DNA of 64,000 nucleotides from Rickettsiales bacterium (GTDB lineage Bacteria > Pseudomonadota > Alphaproteobacteria > Rickettsiales > JAJNBL01), in assembly GCA_021156175.1 (NCBI GenBank), contig JAJNBL010000007.1, positions 41,016-105,015 on the forward strand, read 5' to 3'. A program made the translations under genes and the position numbers. The notes beneath the pieces are model-generated. The model was given only the letters and a program-made list of their open reading frames with translations. It was not told the origin of the DNA and did not search any database. This document shows positions 17,106 through 26,144 of this stretch, piece by piece; position 1 is the stretch's first letter; each line of letters opens with the position of its first letter.

Positions 17106-19739
17106 ATGCATATGAAAATAAAAGATAATAATGTCGATATCGAACGTTACCTTAATGAAATACAAGCGGATCTTGAGAAAGATTTGGGGAAGCGCTACCC
17201 AGGGCTTAATCTGCCTTCCTATACAAAACGCATATTGGCCGCGGTGTACGCACTGCAACCCCGCAAAGATTATAATGAATCCTATAAAAAACAGTGGGGA
17301 GAAGCAGTTGCTGGGATAGAGTTTCTTTTCGCTCAAATGCCAAATGATTTTGATTTTGAGAATGGTGAGAGCTTTTTCCTTGCGTTAATTGGGCAAGAAT
17401 TTGGTCCAGTGAAAAACAAATTTTCATACTATCCTGGAGTTGAAGAAAGTCTTTCACTATGGAATAAGGAGTCGGATCAAACCCTTCCCCATCCCGCGCT
17501 GGGAGAATTGAAAAAAATTATACCAGGATTAAGTCGCGCATCCCATACGCATTTAGACACCTTTCTCAAAGCTCCAACATTTGAAGATATTTCGTTGGTT
17601 TTTCAAACGATTTCCCAGGAAGCCGAGGTATTGCAAAAAGACAAGTTATTATATCGGCTTGTAGAATTGGTGGGTTTAAGGAAGCTGCAAAGCTCTATGG
17701 CGTTTGCCACTCTTGCAGCTGTAGAACAGCTGCAAATAAGAAACTCCTATAATGATGAAGTGCTACTTGAACTTCTCCACTACGGACTCGTTGCCAATCC
17801 AATAGATCTCATCGCGTGTGAGCACATCATTAGCGATAGGGATGAGCCGGAGGGTTTTTATCAACAGTTACAAAAAGATGATTGTACAGAAGAGACCTAC
17901 GGCAAGGCATTAGAGAATATTCGTATTTTGATTCAGGAAAAATTCGCCCCCGCTGTGTTGGAGGAAATGCCTGTTTTCTTCAGCAAAAGCGTAAAAGATT
18001 CTCTGATCAACATAATCGGAATTCTCAATTGTTTTGACGATCCAGGAGAGTATTCACTCCAGGACAGAAAAAGTGTGCTTAGAATGTTATATAATAACGT
18101 GCGAAACTTTGCCAAAGAGAAAGTCCGTCCGGTTGTTGAGGGGTTGAATTTACGGGAAACGGATGTTCCTGAGATACCTATTGCTACTCTAGTAGAAGTC
18201 GCGGTGATGACCGATGAATTCCGCAGGGAATTTGATATTCTTAAAGCTTACCAACAGCTTTATAATGCAAGAATTGAGGAAGGAAATGACCGTCTCTCGA
18301 ATATTTCAGAGGCGGAGGCTAAAAACCTTTTAAGAACGCTGGGATCGGATGCATGCAACCCGCTCCCCGAAGAGCATCCCATTTCCTTTGCGAATTACTC
18401 TGAGAATCCCGATTATATCGAAAGGCTTTCCCGAAATGCAGCATTGGAGCATCTGCGCGAATTTATGCAAGCAGAGAAGAATAGCAAGGGAAGAAGCCCG
18501 ATGAAGCGGCTGGAGGTATTCCAAGCCGAAGCAAACGCGATATTGCAGGGTGATAGAAAGGATGGGAAGTATAATGGGGTTGTTCCCCGGTTAACTGCGC
18601 TCATGGAAGAAAAGCCAGGGCTGATAAATCCCTATTACTTGAAGCAAGCAAAGGCTTTGCAGAAAGAAATTCAGCAACAATGTCCAGATTTGTTTGATAC
18701 CGTCCGTAAATACGAAATCGCAACGGATCGCAATCCGGAAATAAAGAAAAAGCGTATCCAAAATTATATCCAAAGGAAAAAGCAGGAGAATCCAGGAGAG
18801 ATCGATCGCTTTATTGATCTGTCATGGGTGGATTTGAACGGGGTTGATGTAGGTACTACGGATTTCGATCAGGTCATATTCAAAAACATCGAGCAAATTG
18901 CCGTAGCGGATGGAGGGCGAAGGGCTAAAGGGTTGCCCTATAGCCCGAACCAGATAAAAAAAGCCCAAGAGAGAATGAAAAAGCCGTTGAGGAGTGAAGT
19001 GTCGGATATTATCCCTTCAGTCTTGGAAACCATAGCCACCCCTTCAACCACTCCCTACACTATCGCTTATGCCGAAGCGGTAGTGAAGAAGGTACAAGAA
19101 AACAATCCAGGTATCGTTGGAGCGCTTGCCGAAGGGCTGAAACAAGTCACCATCGTTCTGTTGGCTAAGATTAAGAAAATGGTTTTACAGAATTGTACGG
19201 TAGCTGTACCCAAAGGACTTTATGCCGGAATTGGTGTGGTAATCTCGAAAGGGGCCGATGGTCGGGTGATGGTTAAGCCAATGAGTAATGCTGCTGCAGA
19301 GCGGCATACTCCTGCATTTAACGGTTTACAAGGAGAAACGGTCGAGCTTAAAGAAATTACGGATAGCCAAGGAAAATGGGTGTCTATTGCGGACAAGTCA
19401 CCGTCTGAGATCGGAGAGTTGTTTAAAGGATTGGTGGGAACAAGCGTTTCCTTGCGTTATAAAACGGCGAATGGTACGCATTGCGAGAAAGCCTTCGACC
19501 GGCAACTGATTAACGCAGACCATAGAGCGCTTGAGACATTGACGGAAAATATGGACATTATTCAGCCTTTAATGCAACAGGCACAGCAAGTGATTAGGGT
19601 GATACAAAATGGCCTTCCACCGGAAGAAAACCAGGGTCGACCTAAGCTGGGACTGACAAAGGGGCTTCACGGAGCTTCTTTCGAAGAAAGAACGGTCGCG
19701 GCGAGAACTAGGTCAGCTCGTGAATCTGTTGCTCTGTAA
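17106..19739 (+). CDS. Large tandem paralogue 3: pentapeptide-like segment and PDZ-like C-terminal domain
   Basis: An 877-residue third paralogue. Shared blocks: YNESYKKQWGEAV near residue 58, DCTEETYGKAL near 258, a RPGVIN equivalent KPGLIN near 503, FIDLSWVDLNGVDVGTTDF at about 568-587 (fewer good pentapeptides than paralogues 1 and 2), and IEQIAVA. The PDZ-like region runs from YAGIGVVI (about 705) to DRQLIN (about 799). A second in-frame ATG at 17112 suits the upstream CGGGAG site slightly better than the one at 17106. It starts 84 bases after paralogue 2. Its last 32 bases overlap the end of the convergent uspA-like gene. Function unknown. Confidence 0.85.
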   Translation: MHMKIKDNNVDIERYLNEIQADLEKDLGKRYPGLNLPSYTKRILAAVYALQPRKDYNESYKKQWGEAVAGIEFLFAQMPNDFDFENGESFFLALIGQEFGPVKNKFSYYPGVEESLSLWNKESDQTLPHPALGELKKIIPGLSRASHTHLDTFLKAPTFEDISLVFQTISQEAEVLQKDKLLYRLVELVGLRKLQSSMAFATLAAVEQLQIRNSYNDEVLLELLHYGLVANPIDLIACEHIISDRDEPEGFYQQLQKDDCTEETYGKALENIRILIQEKFAPAVLEEMPVFFSKSVKDSLINIIGILNCFDDPGEYSLQDRKSVLRMLYNNVRNFAKEKVRPVVEGLNLRETDVPEIPIATLVEVAVMTDEFRREFDILKAYQQLYNARIEEGNDRLSNISEAEAKNLLRTLGSDACNPLPEEHPISFANYSENPDYIERLSRNAALEHLREFMQAEKNSKGRSPMKRLEVFQAEANAILQGDRKDGKYNGVVPRLTALMEEKPGLINPYYLKQAKALQKEIQQQCPDLFDTVRKYEIATDRNPEIKKKRIQNYIQRKKQENPGEIDRFIDLSWVDLNGVDVGTTDFDQVIFKNIEQIAVADGGRRAKGLPYSPNQIKKAQERMKKPLRSEVSDIIPSVLETIATPSTTPYTIAYAEAVVKKVQENNPGIVGALAEGLKQVTIVLLAKIKKMVLQNCTVAVPKGLYAGIGVVISKGADGRVMVKPMSNAAAERHTPAFNGLQGETVELKEITDSQGKWVSIADKSPSEIGELFKGLVGTSVSLRYKTANGTHCEKAFDRQLINADHRALETLTENMDIIQPLMQQAQQVIRVIQNGLPPEENQGRPKLGLTKGLHGASFEERTVAARTRSARESVAL

Positions 19740-20214
19740 GGTTGCCCGGCACAATCAGCATAGGAATAAGAAGCTCATTCCCGAGTTTGGACGCAAGCTG
19801 GGGGATAAGTGCATCCTTACCCGGAGTATGGGGTGAGATACCAAGGATCAGCATATTGATGCTCGCATCTTCTTGCACTGCGCTGATAATTTCTTCTTCA
19901 ATACGGCCTTCTCTGACCGAAAGGCTCGGGATGATACGCGCATAATCCTGCACTTCTTCTGCAAGCCTCTGAAGAAGATTCTCGGCATCCTGCCATTTTT
20001 CTGTGCGCATTTTGTCGGCAACCGTACCAAATGTCTGGAAATCTACGGGCGAAATAACAGTCAAGAATTCCACCGGGCACCCGCTTTGGCGGGCCTTCCC
20101 GCAGGCAAAACGGATCGCCACCCTCGAATGTGCGCTGTCATTCACGCATACCAACAATTTAGCCCGTTGAGCAGAGGGGATGGGGGTTCGGGTATTGGAC
20201 ATCAGACTCTCCAT
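19708..20214 (-). CDS. Universal stress protein (UspA family)
   Basis: A 168-residue single-domain Usp. KLLVCVNDSAHSRVAIRFA at the N-terminus is the family's first strand and helix. NMLILGISP...LGNELLIPMLIVPG near the C-terminus corresponds to the nucleotide-binding G-x(2)-G region, although the G-rich motif is not a perfect ATP-binding consensus. It is the last gene of a minus-strand run with the TIGR02186 and TauE genes and starts directly after the TIGR02186 stop. Its 3' end overlaps the convergent large paralogue by 32 bases. Two nearby Met codons (1 and 5) are possible starts. Confidence 0.88.
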   Translation of the reverse strand: MESLMSNTRTPIPSAQRAKLLVCVNDSAHSRVAIRFACGKARQSGCPVEFLTVISPVDFQTFGTVADKMRTEKWQDAENLLQRLAEEVQDYARIIPSLSVREGRIEEEIISAVQEDASINMLILGISPHTPGKDALIPQLASKLGNELLIPMLIVPGNLTEQQIHELT

Positions 20215-20973
20215 TTAGTACTTTTTCTCAAATAGGTGATTTGCTCCCCACCCTGCGCCCAGTGCCAGTAAAATACCAATAATGCCATAGAGTGCTGAAT
20301 GCTGGTACGCTAAGTCCGAAACGAACGCATCAAACCCAGTTTTTTTTACGATAATCGGAGTCGATTGTACCGCCGAAAGTTGACCGTCATTAAACAGATA
20401 AACCTCGGCAGTATAGGAACCGCGCGGAATATTTTCTGGGAAACGGATAATGGTCCGAAACAACGTATCCCCAATAAACGAAACCTCATGATAGCCTTTA
20501 ACGGTGGGGGTATAAAGTTTTTGCACTTCTTTTTCGGAGAGTAGCGCATGATGGAACTCTCTCTTAAGCTTCGAATTCGCTTCTTTCTCCGTTTGGAAAG
20601 AGAGTATTTCCGTCCCGATATTCAGCGAAGAAAGCAACTGATAATTTTTGATATCGTCCATGGTACGATTGGACGCAACAAAATAAAACCCTGGCACGTT
20701 ATCAAACCGTAATTGGTGACGGTTCACCCAAATCCCGCCAATACTTTCGCGTTTACGCACCATATAGGACTTTGCGGGTCCCCGCACAATGACCACGACA
20801 TCGCCGGTATTATTCCGCGCGCCGAATAACAAAAGATCCTGTCCGGTGAAGCCAGAATCAATTTCAATCAAACGGCTATCGAGATCCGCAACTAGCGCCT
20901 TTGCCGATGCATCCGAAGAGAGTGCAATCCACAGGAAACCTAACAAGAGAAGAGGCAAAGCACGCGACATCAT
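20215..20973 (-). CDS. TIGR02186 family membrane-anchored protein
   Basis: A 252-residue protein with an N-terminal signal peptide (ALPLLLLGFLWIALSSDASA) and a C-terminal membrane helix (GIIGILLALGAGWGANHLF). The body fits TIGR02186, an alphaproteobacterial family of unknown function typically encoded beside a TauE/SafE exporter, as here. The segment LVADLDSRLIEIDSGFTGQD and the motif DVVVIVRGP are characteristic. Its start overlaps the TauE gene stop by 4 bases, which supports translational coupling. The body is probably periplasmic. Confidence 0.88.
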   Translation of the reverse strand: MMSRALPLLLLGFLWIALSSDASAKALVADLDSRLIEIDSGFTGQDLLLFGARNNTGDVVVIVRGPAKSYMVRKRESIGGIWVNRHQLRFDNVPGFYFVASNRTMDDIKNYQLLSSLNIGTEILSFQTEKEANSKLKREFHHALLSEKEVQKLYTPTVKGYHEVSFIGDTLFRTIIRFPENIPRGSYTAEVYLFNDGQLSAVQSTPIIVKKTGFDAFVSDLAYQHSALYGIIGILLALGAGWGANHLFEKKY

Positions 20974-21896
20974 GTGGCCTTTTCGAGCTCGATGACTTCA
21001 TAGAGATTCGCAGGCTCCACAAACAGGCCGAGCGCGAGTTTCAGTGCAACGGCAAGCACGATCAGTGCGAGCAACCCGCGTATATGTTCCGACGAGAGTC
21101 TTACCCCGATACGCGTTCCAAACTGCGCCCCGATCACTGAGCTGGTGAGTAACAAAAGCGCTAACACGATATCCACTGTATGCGTGTTAAGGGCCTGGAG
21201 GAAGGTTACGTTGGCGGTAATGAAAATAATTTGGAACAACGAGGTTCCAATCACCACGGAAGTCGGCATGCCAAGGATATAAAGCATCGCGGGAATCATA
21301 ATAAAGCCGCCACCAATCCCCATGATCGATACCATAATCCCGGTGACAAAGCCGATCACCAAAGGAAGGATGCGGCTAATATGGAGGTTAGACCTCGGGA
21401 AATCCGTCTTCCACGGCAGCGGCAAAGCATGAAACCAGTTGATTTTGGGTTGCGCGGGGGCAGAGATCCCTTTGCGCTTGTGCATATAGGTTTTAAAGCT
21501 CTCAATGCCCATCAAGCTTCCAATAAGCCCGAGGAAAAAGACATATGTCAGTGAGATGACAAGGTCAATTTGTCCCAATGATTTGAGCAGCGCAAACAAC
21601 CCCACGCCTAAGGTAGAGCCGATCATCCCACCAAAAAGAAGGAAAATACCCATCCTAAAATCGACATTATTGCGCTTCCAGTGGGCCATGAAACCGGAAA
21701 AGGAGGAGGCGATAATCTGATTAGCGGAACTTGATACGGCAATCGCGGGAGGGACGCCGATGAAAATGAGGAAAGGGGTCATCAAGAACCCGCCGCCTAC
21801 ACCAAACATCCCAGAAAGCACACCGGTGACGCCGCCAAGCAGCAGCACAAGGAAGACATTGACCGGCATTTCTGCAATGGGGAGGTAAATCTGCAT
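20970..21896 (-). CDS. TauE/SafE family sulfite/anion exporter
   Basis: A 308-residue membrane protein with about eight helices and the two TauE/SafE half-repeats: GVLSGMFGVGGGFLMTPFLI near residue 25 and GFVTGIMVSIMGIGGGFIMI near 190. The family exports sulfite, sulfoacetate or other organosulfur anions. It is the first gene of the TauE, TIGR02186, UspA run; the TauE/TIGR02186 pairing is conserved in alphaproteobacteria. Substrate unknown. Confidence 0.92.
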   Translation of the reverse strand: MQIYLPIAEMPVNVFLVLLLGGVTGVLSGMFGVGGGFLMTPFLIFIGVPPAIAVSSSANQIIASSFSGFMAHWKRNNVDFRMGIFLLFGGMIGSTLGVGLFALLKSLGQIDLVISLTYVFFLGLIGSLMGIESFKTYMHKRKGISAPAQPKINWFHALPLPWKTDFPRSNLHISRILPLVIGFVTGIMVSIMGIGGGFIMIPAMLYILGMPTSVVIGTSLFQIIFITANVTFLQALNTHTVDIVLALLLLTSSVIGAQFGTRIGVRLSSEHIRGLLALIVLAVALKLALGLFVEPANLYEVIELEKAT

Positions 21897-21954
21897 AGTT
21901 TCCGTTGTTTTAAGAAAACAGTTTTGCTCTCCCGGCAGTGTGTCCTTCTTTCAT

Positions 21955-21973
21955 ACCCTTTTTACAAAAGGGT
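21955..21973. terminator. Hairpin between the NHLP-like gene and tauE
   Basis: Perfect 8-base stem ACCCTTTT/AAAAGGGT with a 3-base loop, 12 bases beyond the stop of the 194-residue gene. There is no clean T-run after it, so termination is only possible. Confidence 0.4.
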
Positions 21974-21984
21974 TGCAAACAGAT

Positions 21985-22569
21985 TTAATGCAAACATTTC
22001 GGCTTAAGATCGTCAAGCAACCGCTGTTCAAGTTCCCGTGCAGAAAGGCGCGTATCGCTCCATTTATTCTCAGGGAGCATGAGATGCACAGTACGTTCGG
22101 TATTTTCATGTACGAAATAATCGTAAGACCCGAGGTTATATTTCTCATCCGCCAGGGTCTGGCGTGGATTCACCATCAACGTCTTCTTATAAAGAGGATT
22201 CGTCAGCGCATGGGCAATGACCGGGATGGGAATACCGTAATCCAGGTTATTCGTATTGTGCATTTCGCTGCGAAGCTGCGTCTCGACTTGCTGTTTGCTC
22301 CAGCTAAAGGTGCTTGGATGGCGGTAAGGGAGGATCAAATGCCGAGTATGCTCATCATTCTCAAGCACACAAAATACCTTATGCAAAGGGCAATCCAGTA
22401 GCAGTTCTTGTAAAGTGGAGGTGGGGTCGGAAAGAAGGTCGTCCCGGAAGTCTTCATCCGTCCAGGCCAGCAAAACAAGCGGGAGCGGGATAAACTGCCA
22501 ATCGGTGAAAATCCGGTTAAGATCTTCGGAATCCTGCAATATATCGAGAATTTTAAGAGACCGGCGCAT
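21985..22569 (-). CDS. Protein with two tandem NHLP-like (nitrile hydratase leader-type) folds
   Basis: A 194-residue cytosolic-type protein. Residues 27-83 (IPLP...DEDFRDDLLSDPTSTLQELL...HLILPYR) resemble the nitrile hydratase alpha-like leader family: 'FRxxLLxDPxxxL' followed by 'HLxLP'. Residues 114-168 repeat the same order (IPIP...LYKKTLMVNPRQTLAD...VHLMLPEN). So the protein appears to be an internal duplication of this fold. It lacks the metal-binding Cys cluster of true nitrile hydratase, and no short core peptide or RiPP-modifying enzyme is next to it. Function unknown; a solitary domain protein is more likely than a RiPP precursor. Confidence 0.72.
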   Translation of the reverse strand: MRRSLKILDILQDSEDLNRIFTDWQFIPLPLVLLAWTDEDFRDDLLSDPTSTLQELLLDCPLHKVFCVLENDEHTRHLILPYRHPSTFSWSKQQVETQLRSEMHNTNNLDYGIPIPVIAHALTNPLYKKTLMVNPRQTLADEKYNLGSYDYFVHENTERTVHLMLPENKWSDTRLSARELEQRLLDDLKPKCLH

Positions 22570-22653
22570 CCTTTGCCTTAATTTTTAGAAGGTAAAGTGG
22601 GAAAACCTACATCAGGTAATAAACACGCGGTTTATTTGAAGAAGAAGCACAAA

Positions 22654-22677
22654 GGGAAGGTTCAAAAGAACCTCCCC
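22654..22677 (-). terminator. Terminator after rpmE
   Basis: On the minus strand the stem is GGGGAGGTTC / GAACCTTCCC with one G-U pair and a TTTT loop, followed by a T-rich stretch. It lies 15 bases after the L31 stop. Confidence 0.75.
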
Positions 22678-22691
22678 AGAGCGTATAAATT

Positions 22692-22946
22692 CTAGTTTTG
22701 AGGCTCTTCTTTAGGCGCAGCATCTGCACCGAAGAAACCACTGAAACGCTTGTTAAAGCTTGCAACTTTATCCGCGTTTTGGTTAGCAACGATACCGGTT
22801 CCTGTCCAAGCTGGATGCTTCTCAGGATCAATCTCCAGTTTCAGAACATCCCCTGGCTTCCCGTAAGTAGAGCGCGTCGGAACGGTCGCTCCTGTGGTAA
22901 GTTGGAGAATAATTTCATGGTACTCGGGGTGAATGTTTGGTTTCAT
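22692..22946 (-). CDS. rpmE: 50S ribosomal protein L31
   Basis: An 84-residue L31. The start MKPNIHPEYHEI and the segment KLEIDPEKHPAWTG with FNKRFSGFF are the family's conserved ends. It lacks the Cys ligands of the zinc-binding form, so it belongs to the Cys-less form. The C-terminal PKEEPQN is a short acidic extension. Stand-alone gene with its own terminator. Confidence 0.96.
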   Translation of the reverse strand: MKPNIHPEYHEIILQLTTGATVPTRSTYGKPGDVLKLEIDPEKHPAWTGTGIVANQNADKVASFNKRFSGFFGADAAPKEEPQN

Positions 22947-23091
22947 ATGCGTTGCCTGTAGCCTAAATATTCGTAAATCCGATAGTTCTCAATGCATTAT
23001 ACTATCGTACCTTAAAAAGGGAGAAGAATTTCTACAGGATACGAGAGCAAAAAGCAAGGGCAAAGCGGTCAATTTTTAGGAAAAAAACGGC

Positions 23092-24387
23092 CTATGTCCC
23101 TTTCTGGTCAGGTTTTTTGGATTTTCGCTTCTTTTTCACACGGATACCGGTGACCTGATTGTCCTCTTTTTCATGGATCTCGAAAGTAACCCCATGGAAA
23201 GTAAAGATTTCTCCGACATCCGGGATGGTCTGGGCCTCATGGATAATAAGTCCGGCCACCGTCGATGCATCCTCATCGGGCAGGTTCCAGTCGAGTTTTC
23301 GGTTGAGGTCTCGGATAGTGACGCTTCCGTCAAGATAATGCCATCCCGCGCCTTCGGCAATGATCCCTCGTGCTTCGGTATCATGTTCATCCATGATTTC
23401 GCCCACAATCTCTTCGAGCACGTCTTCTAGGGTCACAAGGCCCTGTAATGTGCCATATTCATCGACCACCAGGGCGAAATGCCGGCGTTTTGCCCGGAAA
23501 GCCGCAAGCTGCACATAAACCTGGGTCGTTTCAGGAACAAACCAGGGTTCGGTCACAATAGACATCACATCAAGGGTGTTCACCTCTCCGGTATGTTGTT
23601 TTAACGCGATCAATACGTCCCGGACATGCAAGATGCCCACGATGTTGTCCGGATTATCTTTCCATAACGGGATCCGCGTATGGCTACTGTTAATGACAAG
23701 GTTCACGATTTCCGCCACAGGGAGGTTGGCGTCGATCATTTCCATCTGTTTCCGGTGGACCATGATATCCTGGATTTCCACCTCATACAGATCAAGCACC
23801 CCACCCAACATATCTTTATCAAGTTTCCGAATCGTGCCTTCTTTGTGATGAAGGTCAATGGCGCCGCGTACAGCATCGTATGCGGAAATGAAATCCCCCT
23901 CATGGCCTTTATTCACGCCGGATAGGCGGATAATTGCTGTTACAATCCATTGGACGGTATTAGTAATCGGGGCAAGAATTTTAACCATGATCGCAAGGGA
24001 TGGCGAGAGGCGAAGAGCGACCTGTTCGGCATGTTGAATCGCATAAGTTTTGGGTAGAGCCTCAGAGAAAATCAGCACAAGGAATGTCATGATGATAGTG
24101 GCATAAACCACCCCTTCATCCCCGAAGAACTTGATGAGCAGGCTCGTTGCAATCGCAGAGGAAAGGATGTTAATCGCATTATTCCCAAGCAGCATCGCGC
24201 CAATCATACGTTCTTTCTCTTGGCGTAATTTCTCGAAGATTTTTGCGCGTTTATTCCCTTCAACCCGAAGCTTATGCATTTTTGCCCGGGAAGCCGCAGT
24301 GAGAGCTGTTTCCGCTGCCGAGAAATAAGCCGAAGCCATGAGCAGGAAGAAAATACCGATGATATTAAAGAATAAAATAGTGTCCAT
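23092..24387 (-). CDS. CNNM/CorC-HlyC family transporter (DUF21-CBS-CorC_HlyC)
   Basis: A 431-residue protein in the order DUF21 membrane domain (about 1-190, four helices), a pair of CBS domains (about 205-335, with VHRKQMEMIDANLPVAEI and VVDEYGTLQGLVTLEDVLEEIVGEI), and a C-terminal CorC_HlyC domain (about 345-425, GWHYLDGSVTIRDLN). Family members are Mg2+ or Co2+ efflux systems. An old annotation as haemolysin is misleading. Full length and intact. It lies 22 bases after aroB on the same strand, so is likely in the aroK-aroB operon, as in many alphaproteobacteria. Confidence 0.94.
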   Translation of the reverse strand: MDTILFFNIIGIFFLLMASAYFSAAETALTAASRAKMHKLRVEGNKRAKIFEKLRQEKERMIGAMLLGNNAINILSSAIATSLLIKFFGDEGVVYATIIMTFLVLIFSEALPKTYAIQHAEQVALRLSPSLAIMVKILAPITNTVQWIVTAIIRLSGVNKGHEGDFISAYDAVRGAIDLHHKEGTIRKLDKDMLGGVLDLYEVEIQDIMVHRKQMEMIDANLPVAEIVNLVINSSHTRIPLWKDNPDNIVGILHVRDVLIALKQHTGEVNTLDVMSIVTEPWFVPETTQVYVQLAAFRAKRRHFALVVDEYGTLQGLVTLEDVLEEIVGEIMDEHDTEARGIIAEGAGWHYLDGSVTIRDLNRKLDWNLPDEDASTVAGLIIHEAQTIPDVGEIFTFHGVTFEIHEKEDNQVTGIRVKKKRKSKKPDQKGT

Positions 24388-24409
24388 AGACGTTTACATG
24401 GCAAAAAGT

Positions 24410-25543
24410 TTAGTGCTTTCTGCCTACCTCCTCATTTAAGAAGCCAAGAACATCGTGATCAATGATATCCTTCGCAATATACGCTTTCCCAATTCCCTTA
24501 ACCAAAATAAATACGAGCTTTCCGCCGCTCACTTTTTTATCCTGGTACATTCCATCCAACAACGCTTCCGGCTCCCATGCAATAGCGATATCCGACAAGA
24601 ACACCGGCAATCCCACCGCTTTTAAATGTGCTTCAACACGCGCTGTATCTTCTTCAGGGCATAAGCCCAAGCGGGTCGAGAAACGGAAAGCCTGCGCCAT
24701 TCCAAGCGCCACGGCTTCTCCGTGGAGCAACCGCCCATCATAGCCCGCAATTTTCTCCAGCGCATGGCCGAATGTATGTCCAAGATTAAGGAGTGCGCGT
24801 GCACCGCTTTCGCGCTCATCCGATGCTACAATATCTGCTTTTGCCTTGCAGCTCGTCAGCACCATATGAGAAAGAGTGTCGCGGTCTTTGGCTTTAAGCG
24901 CGGCACTTTTTCCTTCCAGCCACGTGAAGAAATCCGGCTGGTTGATTAGCCCATATTTTACGACTTCCGCATAGCCCGCAAGCAGCTCGCGCGTGGGAAG
25001 TGTGCCCAGCAATTCCATATCCGCAAGCACAAGGGAAGGCTGATAGAAGGTGCCAACGAGGTTTTTGCCATACGGCGTATTGATCCCCGTTTTCCCACCA
25101 ACGGAGCTATCCACCTGTGCAAGAAGCGTGGTTGGTATTTGGATAAAAGGAACGCCGCGCAGCAGGATGCTTGCCGCAAAACCAGTTAAGTCTCCAACCA
25201 CCCCGCCGCCGAGCGCAATTAAGGTCATGCTTCGTTCAGGCTTGGCCTCAAGCAGGGTATTCATCACCCGCTCTAAAATCTCAAAGCGCTTGGTATTTTC
25301 CCCCGGCGGTAAAATGATCGCATCATTCTTGATCCCGGCGTTATTCAGCGATGTTTCCAGCGTTCCCAAATGATGTTTGGCCACGGTTTCGTCTGTGAGG
25401 ATAAACACCCGGGGAAGCTTTAACAGGGGCTTTAATATTTCCCCGGCCTGTGCAAGTAATCCGTTGCCAACGAGGATATCATACGAACGTTCTTCTAGCG
25501 AAACAGTGAGGTGGTTAAGGGGAGACATAGGGTTCAGAGTCAT
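24410..25543 (-). CDS. aroB: 3-dehydroquinate synthase
   Basis: About 377 residues from the ATG at 25543. It converts DAHP to 3-dehydroquinate in the shikimate pathway. The NAD-binding GGGVVGDLTGFAAS, the active-site segment QVDSSVGGKTGIN, and the zinc-ligand segment NLGHTFGHALE are all present. An upstream in-frame start at 25591 would add 16 residues lying inside aroK, which is less likely. The chosen start is 4 bases after the aroK stop; no strong ribosome site, so translational coupling is probable. The pair aroK-aroB is conserved in alphaproteobacteria. Confidence 0.96.
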   Translation of the reverse strand: MTLNPMSPLNHLTVSLEERSYDILVGNGLLAQAGEILKPLLKLPRVFILTDETVAKHHLGTLETSLNNAGIKNDAIILPPGENTKRFEILERVMNTLLEAKPERSMTLIALGGGVVGDLTGFAASILLRGVPFIQIPTTLLAQVDSSVGGKTGINTPYGKNLVGTFYQPSLVLADMELLGTLPTRELLAGYAEVVKYGLINQPDFFTWLEGKSAALKAKDRDTLSHMVLTSCKAKADIVASDERESGARALLNLGHTFGHALEKIAGYDGRLLHGEAVALGMAQAFRFSTRLGLCPEEDTARVEAHLKAVGLPVFLSDIAIAWEPEALLDGMYQDKKVSGGKLVFILVKGIGKAYIAKDIIDHDVLGFLNEEVGRKH

Positions 25544-25547
25544 ACTA

Positions 25548-26144
25548 TTATGCGTGTTTGTTTTGTTGGTATGTCGCGATAGCGTCCGCAACGGCTTGCA
25601 CTACTATATGGTGCCCCGACGGGCCGCTTTCTACGGCTGCATGGGCTTTTTCATAAAAAGGAGTACGTTCTTCAAGTAATTTTTTAAGTATTTCGGCCTT
25701 GTCACCTTTCTCAAGGAGAGGTCTTGTTTTTTTCCGTGAGACGCGCTCAAGCAGCACTTCAAACGGAGCTTTAAGCCAAATACATAAGGATTTTTCAAGG
25801 ATAAGTGCGCGCGTTTCATCCTGCATAAAGGCTCCGCCGCCGGTGGCTAGGATACAAGGTTCACCCGCCAGTACTTCTTGAATGGCTTCGCGCTCCATTT
25901 CGCGGAATTTTGGCTCGCCGAGATATTCAAAAATTTGGGAAACAGAGCAGCTTGCGCGTTCTTCAATTTTCTGGTCCGCATCGATAAACGGCACGCCAAG
26001 ATATTTCGCAAGCCGCGTGCCAATCGCTGTTTTTCCACACCCCATCATTCCCACGAGTACGACCGTCTGGGCAAGCGGAAGGGTAGTGGCAGGGTCAGGT
26101 TCAGCCAATGTTTCTGTGGAGGGGGAAGGTCGGTCTCTTTCCAT
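25548..26144 (-). CDS. aroK: Shikimate kinase
   Basis: A 198-residue kinase that phosphorylates shikimate. Walker A is GMMGCGKTAIG (about residues 32-42), followed by FIDADQKIE and ATGGGAF, which are the shikimate-binding and Walker-like motifs. The first 24 residues are an extra, polar N-terminal stretch. It is the first gene of the aroK-aroB run. Confidence 0.96.
   Translation of the reverse strand: MERDRPSPSTETLAEPDPATTLPLAQTVVLVGMMGCGKTAIGTRLAKYLGVPFIDADQKIEERASCSVSQIFEYLGEPKFREMEREAIQEVLAGEPCILATGGGAFMQDETRALILEKSLCIWLKAPFEVLLERVSRKKTRPLLEKGDKAEILKKLLEERTPFYEKAHAAVESGPSGHHIVVQAVADAIATYQQNKHA

Noticed and set aside
21985..22569. True nitrile hydratase alpha subunit
   Set aside because: The metal-binding C-x-x-C-S-C cluster is absent, no beta subunit follows, and the fold appears duplicated.
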